From Bog-756 sp963704585 (GTDB lineage: Bacteria > Actinomycetota > Acidimicrobiia > Acidimicrobiales > RAAP-2): DNA of 64,000 nt. The position numbers and the translations under genes were made by a program. This document shows, in pieces, positions 1-10,420 of this stretch. The notes under the pieces are model-generated. The model saw only the letters and a list, made by a program, of their open reading frames with translations. It was not told the DNA's origin and ran no database searches. Location: the NCBI GenBank assembly GCA_963704585.1, contig OY969919.1, positions 868,001 through 932,000 on the forward strand, in the 5' to 3' direction. Within the stretch, counting starts at the first letter, position 1, and each line of letters starts with the position of its first letter.

Positions 1-1459
1 GGACCCCGCGTGCCGCGTCACGCAGCAGGTGGACCTTGCGGGTGAGCTCCTCGATCGTGTTCTGGCCGAACCACTGGAACGGCGTCTGCGGCTTCGGGAC
101 GAAACCACCGACCGAGGCGGTGACGGTCGCCCCCTTGTTGTGCCGGCGTCCGATCGCGACACAGTGGGACGCGAGCCGCACGATGCCGAGGGTGTCCTCG
201 TCCGTCTCGGTGGGGAGACCGATGAGGAAGTAGAGCTTGATCCGGCGCCACCCCTGGCCGAATGCCGCGTCGACCGCGGCGTAGAGGTCCTCTTCGCGGA
301 TGAGCTTGTTGATGACCTGCCGCATGCGCCAGGTGCCGCCCTCGGGTGCGAAGGTGAGCCCGGTCCGCCGCACGCGCTGGATCTGTGCCGCGGTGCCGAC
401 GGTGAACGCGTCGACCCGCAGGCTCGGCAGGCTCACCGACACCTGGCCGGAGCAAGCCGGGTCGTCGATGACCGCGGTCACCGTGTCCTCGATCCCCGAG
501 TAGTCGGCGCTCGACAGTGAGGTGAGGGCGACCTCGTCGTAGCCGGTGCGGGCGAGGCCGTCCTGCACCATCGTCCGGACCTGGTCGGCGGGGCGTTCGC
601 GGACCGGGCGGGTGATCATCCCGGCCTGGCAGAACCGGCACCCCCGCGTGCAGCCGCGGAAGAGCTCGACATTGAGTCGATCGTGGACGACCTCGACGAG
701 CGGCACCAGCTGGCGGCTGGGGTAGGGCCACTCCCCGAGATCGGCGATGGTGCGCTTCTCGATCCGTTCGGGTGCCGCGTCGCGCGGGACGACGCCGCCA
801 CCGGGCGAGATCTCGTAGCACGACGGCACGAAGACGCCGGGGAGCAGGGCGAGGCCGGCGAGCAGGGCCGGCCGCGAGGGCGCCGGATCGGCGGCCCGCG
901 CAACCGCGATCGCGTCGGTGAGCTCCCCGACGGCCTCCTCCCCGTCGCCGAGGACGAAGCAGTCGACGAAGTCGGCGAGGGGCTCGGGATTGAACGCGCA
1001 GTGGCCGCCGGCCACGACGAGCGGGTGCGCCGCGGTCCGCTCAGCCGACCGCACGGGCAGGCCCGCGAGGTCGAGCAGGTTGAGCACGTTGGTGTAGACG
1101 AGCTCGGCCGAGAGGTTGAACGCGATCACGTCGAAGCCGCCCGCCGGGTAGTGGTGCTCGAGGGAGAAGAGGGGCACCCCCGCCGACCGCATGGCCGCCT
1201 CCATGTCGACCCAGGGGGCGTACGCCCGTTCGGCCGCCGCGTCCGTGCGGTCGTTGAGGAGCTCGTAGAGGATCTGGAGGCCCTGGTTGGGCAGGCCGAT
1301 CTCGTAGGTGTCGGGGTAGACGAGGAGCCACCGCACCGCGCCGGGTGGGTGGGATGCCGTCCGCGCGCCGAGCTCGCCACCGATGTACCGGGCGGGCTTC
1401 TCGACCCGGGCCAGCAGGGGCTCGACCTGGGGCCAGAGGGTCTCCATCTCCCGCGTCAT
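1..1459 (-). CDS. B12-binding-type radical SAM protein (partial, C-terminus off window)
   Basis: The frame is open from an ATG at 1459 to the left edge, about 486 residues without a stop, so the protein is truncated by the window. The N-terminal third reads as a cobalamin-binding-like Rossmann region. The radical SAM signature CTRGCRFC (CxxxCxxC) follows near residue 270, and typical TIM-barrel segments come after it (SLPSLRVD, TFAPEGG). This matches the TIGR03960 family, whose substrate is not established; in actinobacteria it often lies next to DUF2344 and RNase E/G genes. An in-frame ATG at 1447 is an alternative start. The gene is the last readable one of the shape operon, 127 nt after mrdA. 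The family call is secure and the function is unknown. Confidence 0.85.
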   Translation of the reverse strand, partial: MTREMETLWPQVEPLLARVEKPARYIGGELGARTASHPPGAVRWLLVYPDTYEIGLPNQGLQILYELLNDRTDAAAERAYAPWVDMEAAMRSAGVPLFSLEHHYPAGGFDVIAFNLSAELVYTNVLNLLDLAGLPVRSAERTAAHPLVVAGGHCAFNPEPLADFVDCFVLGDGEEAVGELTDAIAVARAADPAPSRPALLAGLALLPGVFVPSCYEISPGGGVVPRDAAPERIEKRTIADLGEWPYPSRQLVPLVEVVHDRLNVELFRGCTRGCRFCQAGMITRPVRERPADQVRTMVQDGLARTGYDEVALTSLSSADYSGIEDTVTAVIDDPACSGQVSVSLPSLRVDAFTVGTAAQIQRVRRTGLTFAPEGGTWRMRQVINKLIREEDLYAAVDAAFGQGWRRIKLYFLIGLPTETDEDTLGIVRLASHCVAIGRRHNKGATVTASVGGFVPKPQTPFQWFGQNTIEELTRKVHLLRDAARGV

Positions 1460-1586
1460 GCTAGGCGGGACCACCCACCGCACGGATCGCGCCCGTCGCC
1501 CGCTGCCCAATCCGACCTGGTCGGCCGTCCGGATCCGGTGCCGGCGGGCCTGCACGGCCGACCGGGAGCGGCGCCCGCGGGCGTGC

Positions 1587-3758
1587 TCAGCCGGCCGGCG
1601 CCGGCGGCGGCGCGGTGGCAGGCAGCGGCACCGGCGTGAGCGACTGCACGATCTGCTGCTCGGGCGGGACGGCCGGCGGGGTGACGGGGTGGGACGCGAG
1701 GTAGCTGAAGATCTGCCCGACGACCGGCGCGGCGGCCGTCGCGCCGTAACCGGCCTGGTCGATCACGCAGACCACCACGTACTGCGGGTCGGCGGTCGGG
1801 CCGAAGCCGACGAACCATCCGGTCGGCTCCTTCCCCGCCTCGGTGTCGGCGGTGCCGGTCTTGCCGGCGAGCCCGCCCGGAAAGGAGGCGAGCCCGGGAA
1901 CGCCGTAGGCGGTGCCACTCGGCGAGTTCACCGCTCCCTCGAAGCCGGTGAGCAACGATTGGTAGGTCGAAGCGGAGAGCGTGACGTGCCCGGTCACCTG
2001 GGGGGCGAAGCGCTTGACCACCTGGCCGCTCGGCGACACGAGCGCGGCGGCGACCTGTGGCGCGTACCGTGTGCCGCCGTTGGCGAACGTCGCGTACGCG
2101 ACTGCCTGCTCGATTGGCGTGATCACCGTCGCACCTTGGCCGAAGGCCATCTCCACGTTGTTGCCCGTGTACCAGTACGTGTTGGGGAAGGCCACCGGTG
2201 CCGCCGCGTGGAGCTTCAGGCGCTCGGCCTTGCTGTCGACCCGCCCCTGGGCCTCGCCCGGGAGGTCGATGCCGGTCAGCTCGCCGAGGCTGTACTGCGC
2301 GGCGGTGTCCTGGATGGGCGTCGGTCCGAACTGTGCCTGCTGGACGTCGAAGAGGTAGCCGAGGTTGTAGAAGAAGTCGTCGCTCGAGACGGTGAGCGCC
2401 TCCGAGACGTTGAAGACACCTCCGGACTCGCCAGGCGCGTCGTGGTAGAGGCACGAGGTCGAGTTGTACTGGCAGTTGGGCAGCTTGAAGCTCCCGGTGT
2501 CGTCGTAGGTGAAGCCCGGCGTGATGAGCCCGGTCTGAAGAGCGGCGGTCGCGGTGTTGAGCTTGAACGTCGACCCCGGGGTGTAGAGGCCGTCGATCGC
2601 GTGGTTGAGGAGTGGCTGGTTGGCCGACGGAGTCGAGAGCGCCGCGTACTGCGACGAGGTGATCCCGCCCACCCAGACGCTCGGGTTGTAGCTCGGATAG
2701 GAGGACATCGCGTAGACGGCGCCGGTCTGCGGGCTCATCACGATGACCGCGCCACTCGTTGCGGCCGGGTAGCAGCCGGAGTTGTTGTTGCACTGCGGAT
2801 CGAGTGTGCCACGGAGGTTCTGGATCTGGGTCGCGAGCGCGTTGTCGGCGACCTGCTGGAGGTTGGTGTCGATGTTGGTCACGATGTTGTCGCCCGGGGT
2901 CGCCGGGGTCGTCTTCAAGGTGCCGGCAACCCGGCCCTGCGGGTCGACCTCGAGCTCCTGGGTGCCGGGCACGCCGTGCAGCTCGTTCTCGTACTGGTAC
3001 TCGAGCCCGGCCTGACCGAAGGCGTCGCCGGCCTGGTAGCCCTGCGAGGCCCGTGACGCGAGCTCGGCCGAGTTGATCGTCCCGACGTAGCCGAGGACCT
3101 GCGACGACGGATAGCCGCTTTGTGCGGGGCCGCCCATCTCGAGCTGCGGGTACTGGCGCTGGGTGGTCGCGACCGACGTCACGCCGGGGAAGTCGTCCTG
3201 GTGCTCCCTGATGTAGAGGATCTCCGCGAGCGGTGCGTTCGAGAGGACCGGTACCGGCTTGTAGAGGCTGAACCGCTTGTCGGCGACGATGGCGTCGATC
3301 TGCGTGGTCGTCTGGCCGGTCAGCGCCGCGAGACGCCCGATCACCTCGGGGTGCTGCTGTGCGGCCACCCGCGAGAGGGTGATCTGCTCGGTCACCTGGT
3401 TGGTGACGAGCGGGTTCCCGTACCGGTCGAGGATGAGCCCGCGTGTCGGGGCGATCGAGACCGTCCGGATCTGGTTGGCGGAGACCGCATGGGCGGCCGC
3501 GGGCGCCTGGAGGACCTGGAGTGTCCAGAGCCGCAATCCGAGCAGCGCGAACAGCACGACCACCGTGAGCCCGGCGATGCGGAGTCGCAGACCGGGGCGG
3601 GACGCGGTGGTGTCGGGCGCCTCGAGCATCGACTCGACCGAGAAGCGGCTCTGGCGCATCTTCGGCTGGCGCGGCTCGCGCCGGGGCGGGGTGCGCTCGG
3701 TGTCCGACTGGAGGAACCACCGTGAGCCGCGGATCGGGTGGCGGAGCGAGCGCTTCAC
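1587..3758 (-). CDS. mrdA: Penicillin-binding protein 2 (elongasome transpeptidase)
   Basis: This is a class B PBP that cross-links peptidoglycan in the lateral wall together with MreBCD and RodA. A single N-terminal membrane anchor (IAGLTVVVLFALLGL) precedes a dimerisation region (RGLILDRYGNPL) and the transpeptidase domain. The active-site SxxK is STFK near residue 394, the second motif is SSDD near 458 and KTGTAD lies near 630. At about 723 residues it is normal in length. I chose the GTG at 3758; a TTG at 3776 and an ATG at 3662 (start of MRQSRFSVES) are also possible. It follows mreD. The proline-rich tail (PLPATAPPPAPAG) is probably an unstructured extracytoplasmic end. No rodA is visible in this window. 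Confidence 0.93.
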   Translation of the reverse strand: MKRSLRHPIRGSRWFLQSDTERTPPRREPRQPKMRQSRFSVESMLEAPDTTASRPGLRLRIAGLTVVVLFALLGLRLWTLQVLQAPAAAHAVSANQIRTVSIAPTRGLILDRYGNPLVTNQVTEQITLSRVAAQQHPEVIGRLAALTGQTTTQIDAIVADKRFSLYKPVPVLSNAPLAEILYIREHQDDFPGVTSVATTQRQYPQLEMGGPAQSGYPSSQVLGYVGTINSAELASRASQGYQAGDAFGQAGLEYQYENELHGVPGTQELEVDPQGRVAGTLKTTPATPGDNIVTNIDTNLQQVADNALATQIQNLRGTLDPQCNNNSGCYPAATSGAVIVMSPQTGAVYAMSSYPSYNPSVWVGGITSSQYAALSTPSANQPLLNHAIDGLYTPGSTFKLNTATAALQTGLITPGFTYDDTGSFKLPNCQYNSTSCLYHDAPGESGGVFNVSEALTVSSDDFFYNLGYLFDVQQAQFGPTPIQDTAAQYSLGELTGIDLPGEAQGRVDSKAERLKLHAAAPVAFPNTYWYTGNNVEMAFGQGATVITPIEQAVAYATFANGGTRYAPQVAAALVSPSGQVVKRFAPQVTGHVTLSASTYQSLLTGFEGAVNSPSGTAYGVPGLASFPGGLAGKTGTADTEAGKEPTGWFVGFGPTADPQYVVVCVIDQAGYGATAAAPVVGQIFSYLASHPVTPPAVPPEQQIVQSLTPVPLPATAPPPAPAG

Positions 3759-3813
3759 GGGGCACCAGTATCCCAACCGATGTGCCTCGCCGGGCCGCGG
3801 GCAGGGAAGCCGA

Positions 3814-4356
3814 TCAACGCGAGCTGCCCGAGGAGAGCGCCGAGGTGGGCATCCCCTCTGTCGAGGCCTCGGGCATGCCCCAGGCGACGAACCGCATCGC
3901 CGGCAGCGCGAGGACCGCGTTGGTCACCGACACGACCAGCACGATGCGCACCAGGTCCACGTGGAGCATCTGGGGCTGACCGAGCACCGAGCCCAGTGCG
4001 CCGTAGACCACCTCGTAGAGTGCGCTGCCCGCGAGGGCCGCGACCGGCGGGAGCCAGCGCGCCGTGCGGTCGAGGGCGAGGGTGGTCACCCCGACCGCGA
4101 AGCCGACGAGGCTCCCCACCAGCGCCGAGAGGCCGAAGGGGGTCGGCAGGAAGAGGTCGGAGACCAGACCTGCGCCGAATCCCATGAGCGTGCCGCGACT
4201 CGGTCCCCCGATCACGCCCGCGAGGATCGGGAGGAGCACCATCACGTCCGCGTGCACGCCGCCGATCCGCAGGTCGAGGACGATCGTCTGCTGGACCACC
4301 ACGAAGACGAAGACCACCAGGGAGACCCGCGCGACGTCGCGGGTGGTGAGGTTCAC
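3814..4356 (-). CDS. mreD: Rod shape-determining protein MreD
   Basis: A 180-aa hydrophobic protein with about five membrane segments (for example VSLVVFVFVVVQQTIV, and several after LLPILAGVIGG). This fits MreD, the small integral membrane partner of MreC in the elongasome. The start is taken at a GTG (VNLTTRDVARV) 35 nt after the mreC stop. The same frame stays open upstream through mreC, but that part is out of frame with mreC and is not used. MreD sequences diverge widely, so the call leans on position between mreC and mrdA as much as on sequence. Confidence 0.88.
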   Translation of the reverse strand: MNLTTRDVARVSLVVFVFVVVQQTIVLDLRIGGVHADVMVLLPILAGVIGGPSRGTLMGFGAGLVSDLFLPTPFGLSALVGSLVGFAVGVTTLALDRTARWLPPVAALAGSALYEVVYGALGSVLGQPQMLHVDLVRIVLVVSVTNAVLALPAMRFVAWGMPEASTEGMPTSALSSGSSR

Positions 4357-4390
4357 GGTCGCACGACGCGCGCGACGCCCGGCAGGCGGT

Positions 4391-5230
4391 TCACGACGAC
4401 GGCCCCCACAGCACCACCGAGACGTAGCGGAGGTGCGCGAGGTCGGCGACCGGGCGGAGCGTGATCGTCTCCTGCGAGTTGGCGAGCCCCGAACGCGTCG
4501 ATACCACCGAGGCGACCGGGATACCCGGCGGATAGACCGCGCCCTGCAGGCCGCTGGTCGTGAAGACCGTGCCGTCGGCCAGTTGCGTGTTGGTCGGGAC
4601 GAGGTCCGCGGCGAGCGGCTTGCCCGCGCCCTGGCCGGTGAGCACCGCGAGGGCGTCCAGCGACGGTCCGTACCGGACGCCGACCGACGACTGCCCGTCG
4701 GTGATGAGACGGACGGTCGCGGTGTGGTGCCCGGCCTCGACCACCTGGCCGACCAGCCCGGCGCTGCAGACGACCGGCATGTTGAGCTGGACACCGTCGT
4801 CGCGCCCCACGCTGATCTGGATGGTCGCGGCGAAGTCGCTCGCGGCGAAGTCGGTGACTTCGGCCGGCACGGTCTGCAGGTTCGGGAGGAAGCTGAGCCC
4901 GAGCAGCGCGCTCAGCTGTCGTGTCGCCTGTGTCACGTCCTGCTGTGACGCCGCCTGCTGCTTCAGCTGGTCGATCTCCTGCTGGAGCCGCTGGTTCTGC
5001 TGGACCACCGAGCCGTAGTTGACCGCGCCGGCGAGGAAGCTCCCGACCGGGTCGATGATGTCGTTGACCCCGCTCCGCACCGGCGAGAACGCGTCGGCCG
5101 CCGCGGACTTGACGCCGGAGGTCAGCTCGTGGAAACCGCTGCGGGCGTCGAGGGTGATGATGGTCACCGAGGCGAGGATCGCCAGCAGGAGGACCGTGCG
5201 AGGGCGGCGGGACCGCCGCGGCGTCGCCAC
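4391..5230 (-). CDS. mreC: Rod shape-determining protein MreC
   Basis: A 279-aa protein with one N-terminal membrane helix (TVLLLAILASVTIITLDARS). A coiled-coil follows near residues 75-105 (QQNQRLQQEIDQLKQQAAS), then the two beta-barrel domains typical of MreC, including the VGRDDGVQLNMPVV and GLVGQVVEAG segments. MreC acts outside the membrane and links MreB and MreD to PBP2. It lies 22 nt downstream of mreB and is certainly in the same operon. Length is normal. Confidence 0.93.
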   Translation of the reverse strand: MATPRRSRRPRTVLLLAILASVTIITLDARSGFHELTSGVKSAAADAFSPVRSGVNDIIDPVGSFLAGAVNYGSVVQQNQRLQQEIDQLKQQAASQQDVTQATRQLSALLGLSFLPNLQTVPAEVTDFAASDFAATIQISVGRDDGVQLNMPVVCSAGLVGQVVEAGHHTATVRLITDGQSSVGVRYGPSLDALAVLTGQGAGKPLAADLVPTNTQLADGTVFTTSGLQGAVYPPGIPVASVVSTRSGLANSQETITLRPVADLAHLRYVSVVLWGPSS

Positions 5231-5252
5231 AGCTTCGCGGGCCCCCGATCGC

Positions 5253-6284
5253 TCAGCGTGCCGACGAGGTGATGAGGACCTGCTTCAGCGCCTCGAACTC
5301 CTCGAGGCACTGGCCCGAACCGATGGCGACGCAGTTCAGGGGGTCGCGGGCGACCACGATCGGCATGCCCGTCTCCTGGCTGAGGCGGCTGTCGAGCCCG
5401 TGGAGGAGCGCCCCGCCGCCGGTCAGGACGATGCCCTGCTCCATGATGTCCGCCGCCAGCTCGGGCGGGGTCCGGTCGAGGGTCACCTTCACCGCGTCGA
5501 CGATCGCCGAGACGGGCTCGTCGACTGCCTTGCGGATCTCCTGGGTCGAGATCACCACCGTCTTCGGCAGCCCGGTCACGAGGTCGCGGCCCCGGATCTC
5601 CGCGTGCAGCTCCTCTTCGAGCTCGTACGCGGAGCCGAGCGCGATCTTGATCTCCTCTGCGGTGCGCTCGCCGAGCGCGAGGCTGTACTCCTTCTTCACG
5701 AACGAGACGATCGCCTCGTCGAGCTCGTCACCGCCGATGCGGATCGACTGGCTCGTCACGATGCCCCCGAGCGAGATCACCGCGACCTCGGTCGTGCCGC
5801 CCCCGATGTCGACGACCATGTTGCCGGTCGGCTCGTGTACGGGAAGCCCCGCGCCGATCGCCGCGGCCATCGGCTCTTCGATGATGTACGCCTTGCGCGC
5901 GCCGGCGTACTCGGCGGCTTCCATCACCGCGCGCTGCTCGACCCCGGTGATGCCCGACGGTACGCAGATCACCATGCGCGGCTTCGCGAAGCGGCGCTGG
6001 TGCACCCGGTGGATGAAGTAGCGGAGCATCTTCTCGCAGATCTCGAAGTCGGCGATCACACCGTCCTTGAGCGGGCGGATGGCCTGGATGTGGCTGGGCG
6101 TGCGACCGATCATCCGCTTCGCCTCGGCACCCACCGCGAGCGGTCGGCCGTCCTTCACGTTGACCGCCACCACCGAGGGCTCGTTGAGCACGATGCCGCG
6201 CCCCCGCACGTAGACCAGTGTGTTCGCCGTTCCGAGGTCGACCGCCATGTCGCGGCCGAGAAGAGAGAAACCGTTGTCGCGCAT
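5253..6284 (-). CDS. mreB: Actin-like cell-shape protein MreB
   Basis: A 343-aa actin-fold ATPase that guides lateral wall synthesis. The phosphate-1 loop (AVDLGTANTLVYV), phosphate-2 loop (MVVDIGGGTTEVAVISLGG) and adenosine motif (GIVLTGGGALLHGLD) are all present. The start ATG has a clear GGAGGAG Shine-Dalgarno about 15 nt upstream, so MRDNGFSLLG is the likely N-terminus. It heads the mreB-mreC-mreD-mrdA run. The presence of mreB indicates a rod-forming or laterally growing ancestor, unlike actinobacteria that grow only from the poles. Confidence 0.96.
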   Translation of the reverse strand: MRDNGFSLLGRDMAVDLGTANTLVYVRGRGIVLNEPSVVAVNVKDGRPLAVGAEAKRMIGRTPSHIQAIRPLKDGVIADFEICEKMLRYFIHRVHQRRFAKPRMVICVPSGITGVEQRAVMEAAEYAGARKAYIIEEPMAAAIGAGLPVHEPTGNMVVDIGGGTTEVAVISLGGIVTSQSIRIGGDELDEAIVSFVKKEYSLALGERTAEEIKIALGSAYELEEELHAEIRGRDLVTGLPKTVVISTQEIRKAVDEPVSAIVDAVKVTLDRTPPELAADIMEQGIVLTGGGALLHGLDSRLSQETGMPIVVARDPLNCVAIGSGQCLEEFEALKQVLITSSAR

Positions 6285-6483
6285 CGGCGATGCACTCCTC
6301 CGTCGATATGTCGGTCGGGACGTCGCGGGTGTGGGGCCACACCGTGGCGCAGCCGCTCAGGTGCAGGGCAGGTGGCGGCTCAGGGGCAAAGGCTACGGGA
6401 ATCGACAGGGGGAAACAAGGTCGGGTAGTGGGTCGGTTTGAGATGCGGCGCCGACGGCCTCGAGGCCCGTGCCGGGACCGACG

Positions 6484-6894
6484 TCAGGCGAGCGCGGGGA
6501 AGAAGAGCCCAATCTCCCGCTCGGCGGACTCGGACGAGTCCGAGCCGTGGACCAGGTTCTCGCCCATCTCGATGGCCAGGTCGCCGCGGATGGTGCCCGG
6601 CGCTGCGTCGACCGGATTGGTCGCGCCCATCAGGTTCCGCACGACCTTGTAGGTGTCGTCGGGGCCCTCGACCACCATCACCAGCACCGGCGAACGGGTG
6701 ATGAACGTCACCAGCTCGTCGAAGAATGGCTTGCCGCGGTGCTCCGCGTAGTGCTCGCCGGCCACCTCGGCCGTGATCGCACGGAGATCGGCGGCGAGGA
6801 GCCGGAGCCCTTTGCGCTCGAGCCGAGCGAGGATCTCGCCGGCGAGCCCGCGCTCGACCGCGTCCGGCTTCGCGATGACTAGGGTGCGTCCCAC
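6484..6894 (-). CDS. ndk: Nucleoside diphosphate kinase
   Basis: A 136-aa enzyme that transfers the gamma-phosphate between nucleoside triphosphates and diphosphates through a phospho-histidine. It opens with TLVIAKPDAVERG and carries the active-site histidine in NLVHGSDS near residue 115. MGATNP and the GTIRGD segment are also conserved. Length is normal. It sits between folC and mreB on the same strand, 54 nt after the folC stop. The 200 nt between ndk and mreB hold no further gene. Confidence 0.96.
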   Translation of the reverse strand: MGRTLVIAKPDAVERGLAGEILARLERKGLRLLAADLRAITAEVAGEHYAEHRGKPFFDELVTFITRSPVLVMVVEGPDDTYKVVRNLMGATNPVDAAPGTIRGDLAIEMGENLVHGSDSSESAEREIGLFFPALA

Positions 6895-6948
6895 GAGCGA
6901 GGCAGGCTAGTCGAGGACCGATCCCCTGTCAGCCTCGCGGACGGCGGT

Positions 6949-8267
6949 TCAGACCGCGTCGGGCACGAGAAGTCGCCGCGCGTCCGCGACGACGTAGAGC
7001 GATCCACAGACCACGACCCCGTCGTCGGGCCCTGCGGCGCGCAGCGCGGCGACCACCGCGTCCGCCGGGCGCGAGACGACGTCGACCGCCATGCCGAGTC
7101 CGGACGCGGCCTCGGCGACGACGTCGGCCGGCAGCGCGCGGCTCGAGTCGGGAGCGCACGCAACGACGGAGCGGATCCCCGCGGTGAGCAGTGCGTCGAG
7201 CATGACGACAGGATCGCGGCCGGAGAGCATGCCGATCACCCCGATCGTCTCCCCCTCGACGGTGAACTCCTCGACGAGCGAGCGCGCGAGGGCCACCATC
7301 CCCGCGGAGTTGTGCGCGCCGTCCACCACGACGAGCGGGTGACGGCCGATCACCTCGAGGCGTCCGGGGACGCGGACCGAGGCGAACGCCGCGTCGACGA
7401 GCTCCGCATCGAGCGGTCCGCCGAAGAACGCCTCGGTCGCGGTCAACGCGCACGATGCGTTCTCGCCCTGGTGGGCGCCGTGGAGCGGCACGAGCAGCTC
7501 GCCGTAGGCGCCTCCCGGCGTGCGCACGTCGATGAGGCGCCCCCCGACGGCCAGCCGGTTGGCGGTGCAGGCGAAGTCGTCGCCCCGGACGGCGACCTCC
7601 TCGGCGCCGGCGGCCGCCGCCGCCCGCCGGAGGAGGTCCACCAGACCCGGGTCGGTCTCGCCGATCACCACCCGGCTACCGGTGGCGATGATGCCGGCCT
7701 TGTCCCGGGCGATGTCCTCGAGGGTGGGGCCGAGCACCTCGGTGTGATCGAAGCTCACGTTGGTGACGACTGCCACGCCGGCGTCGAGCACGTTGGTGCA
7801 GTCCCACGTCCCGCCGAGCCCCACCTCGACCACCGCCGCGTCGACCGCCTCGTCGGCGAACCAGAGGAAGGCCGCCGCCGTTAGCAGCTCGAACCGGGTC
7901 GGCCGGTCGGCGAGCAGCGGTTCGATGCGGGCCAGGGTCTCGAGCACCTCGACGAAGGCCTCGTCGTCGATGGGCTCCCCCCGACCGCGAGGCGCTCGTT
8001 GACCCGGTGGAGGTTGGGACTCGTGTATGTGCCGACGGTCAGCCCGCGGGCGCCGAGCAGCGCGGTGACCATGGCAGCGGTCGAGCCCTTGCCGTTGGTG
8101 CCGGTGATGTGGACGGCAGGGTACGCGGTCTGCGGGTCGCCGAGCAGCACCATGAGCTCGCGGATGCGGTCGAGTGTCGGGAGCGCCCGGCGCTGCGGCG
8201 TCGTCGACTCGTAGTCGATGTGCGTGTCGAGCCAGTCGAGGGCGTGCGGCAGGTCGTCGAAGGTCAC
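6949..8267 (-). CDS. folC: Folylpolyglutamate/dihydrofolate synthase (frameshifted)
   Basis: The enzyme adds glutamate to folates using ATP. The N-terminal part starts at 8267 with MTFDDLPHALDWL and carries the P-loop HITGTNGKGSTAAMV near residue 55. The frame breaks after NERLAVGG and resumes one frame over at EPIDDEAFVEVLETL, then runs to 6949 with SFDHTEVLG, DKAGI and VVDGAHN intact. The break falls on a run of six C on the plus strand (7977-7982); one more base in that run restores a continuous protein of about 439 residues, the normal length. A sequencing indel is the simplest explanation. The upstream neighbour is clpX, and a valS gene often found nearby is absent. Confidence 0.88.
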
Positions 8268-8331
8268 CGTGGGAACCAGGTGCTCGTGGTCTGCGGCCGG
8301 GCGCGGTGCCGGGCCGGAGCGTCCGCTCGGG

Positions 8332-9615
<1,284 letters not shown>

Positions 9616-9766
9616 GTCGGTTCCTCTTGTCCTCTGGTCAGTGGTTCCCGTCGGTCATTGGTCCGTGCCCGCCGTTGCGCTCACTCTGCTCACCCTGAAA
9701 TCCGGTCCCACAACCCTAGCTGCTCGGTGCGAGTCGACCGGCGTACCGGTGGGACCTCGCGAGTGC

Positions 9767-10420
9767 TCAGGCTGCCCCGACCGCCTCGACCGGAAGGGCG
9801 TCCCTGGCCGTGATGACCTCGTCGATCAGGCCGTAGGTCACCGCCTCCTCGGCCGTCATGATGAAGTCGCGGTCGGTGTCCTTCGAAACTCGCTCGTGGG
9901 ACTGCCCGGTGTCTTCGGCGAGCATGTGGTTGAGGAGGTCGCGCATGCGAAGGATCTCCTTCGCCTGCAGCTCGATGTCGCTGGCCTGGCCCTCGACCCC
10001 GCCGAACGGTTGGTGGAGGAGGATCCGGGCGTGCGGGAGCGCGAACCGCTTGCCCTTGGATCCCGCGCCGAGCAGCACGGCCGCCGCGGACGCCGCCTGA
10101 CCGAAGCAGAAGGTCGAGAGGTCCGGCTTGATGTACTTCATCGTGTCGTAGATCGCGAAGAGCGCGGTGATGTCCCCGCCAGGCGAGTTGATGTAGAGGT
10201 GGATGTCCTTGTCCGACTCCTCGGACTCGAGGAAGAGCAGTTGCGCGCAGACCAGATTGGCGACGGTGTCGTTGATCGGGGTGCCGAGGAAGATGATGCG
10301 CTCGCGCAGGAGGCGCGAGTAGAGGTCGTAGTTGCGCTCGCCCCTGCTGGTCGATTCGACCACCCACGGCACGCTGTACGCCTGCGGTGCCATGCTCGCC
10401 GTCGCCTCCGTGGTGTTCAC
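9767..10420 (-). CDS. clpP: ATP-dependent Clp protease proteolytic subunit
   Basis: A 217-aa serine peptidase forming the ClpP barrel. The catalytic triad is readable: Ser in CFGQAASAAA (near residue 109), His in LPHARILLHQP (near 134) and Asp in SKDTDRDF (near 183). The oxyanion segment INSPGGDITA is present. The start overlaps the last codons of tig, so the two genes are coupled. Most actinobacteria carry two adjacent clpP genes; only one is seen here, followed by clpX. A second copy may lie elsewhere. Confidence 0.96.
   Translation of the reverse strand: MNTTEATASMAPQAYSVPWVVESTSRGERNYDLYSRLLRERIIFLGTPINDTVANLVCAQLLFLESEESDKDIHLYINSPGGDITALFAIYDTMKYIKPDLSTFCFGQAASAAAVLLGAGSKGKRFALPHARILLHQPFGGVEGQASDIELQAKEILRMRDLLNHMLAEDTGQSHERVSKDTDRDFIMTAEEAVTYGLIDEVITARDALPVEAVGAA

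Noticed and set aside
1383..3056. A long plus-strand open frame over mrdA
   Set aside because: Arg-rich low-complexity translation with no motif. The minus-strand frame holds the complete PBP2 active site.
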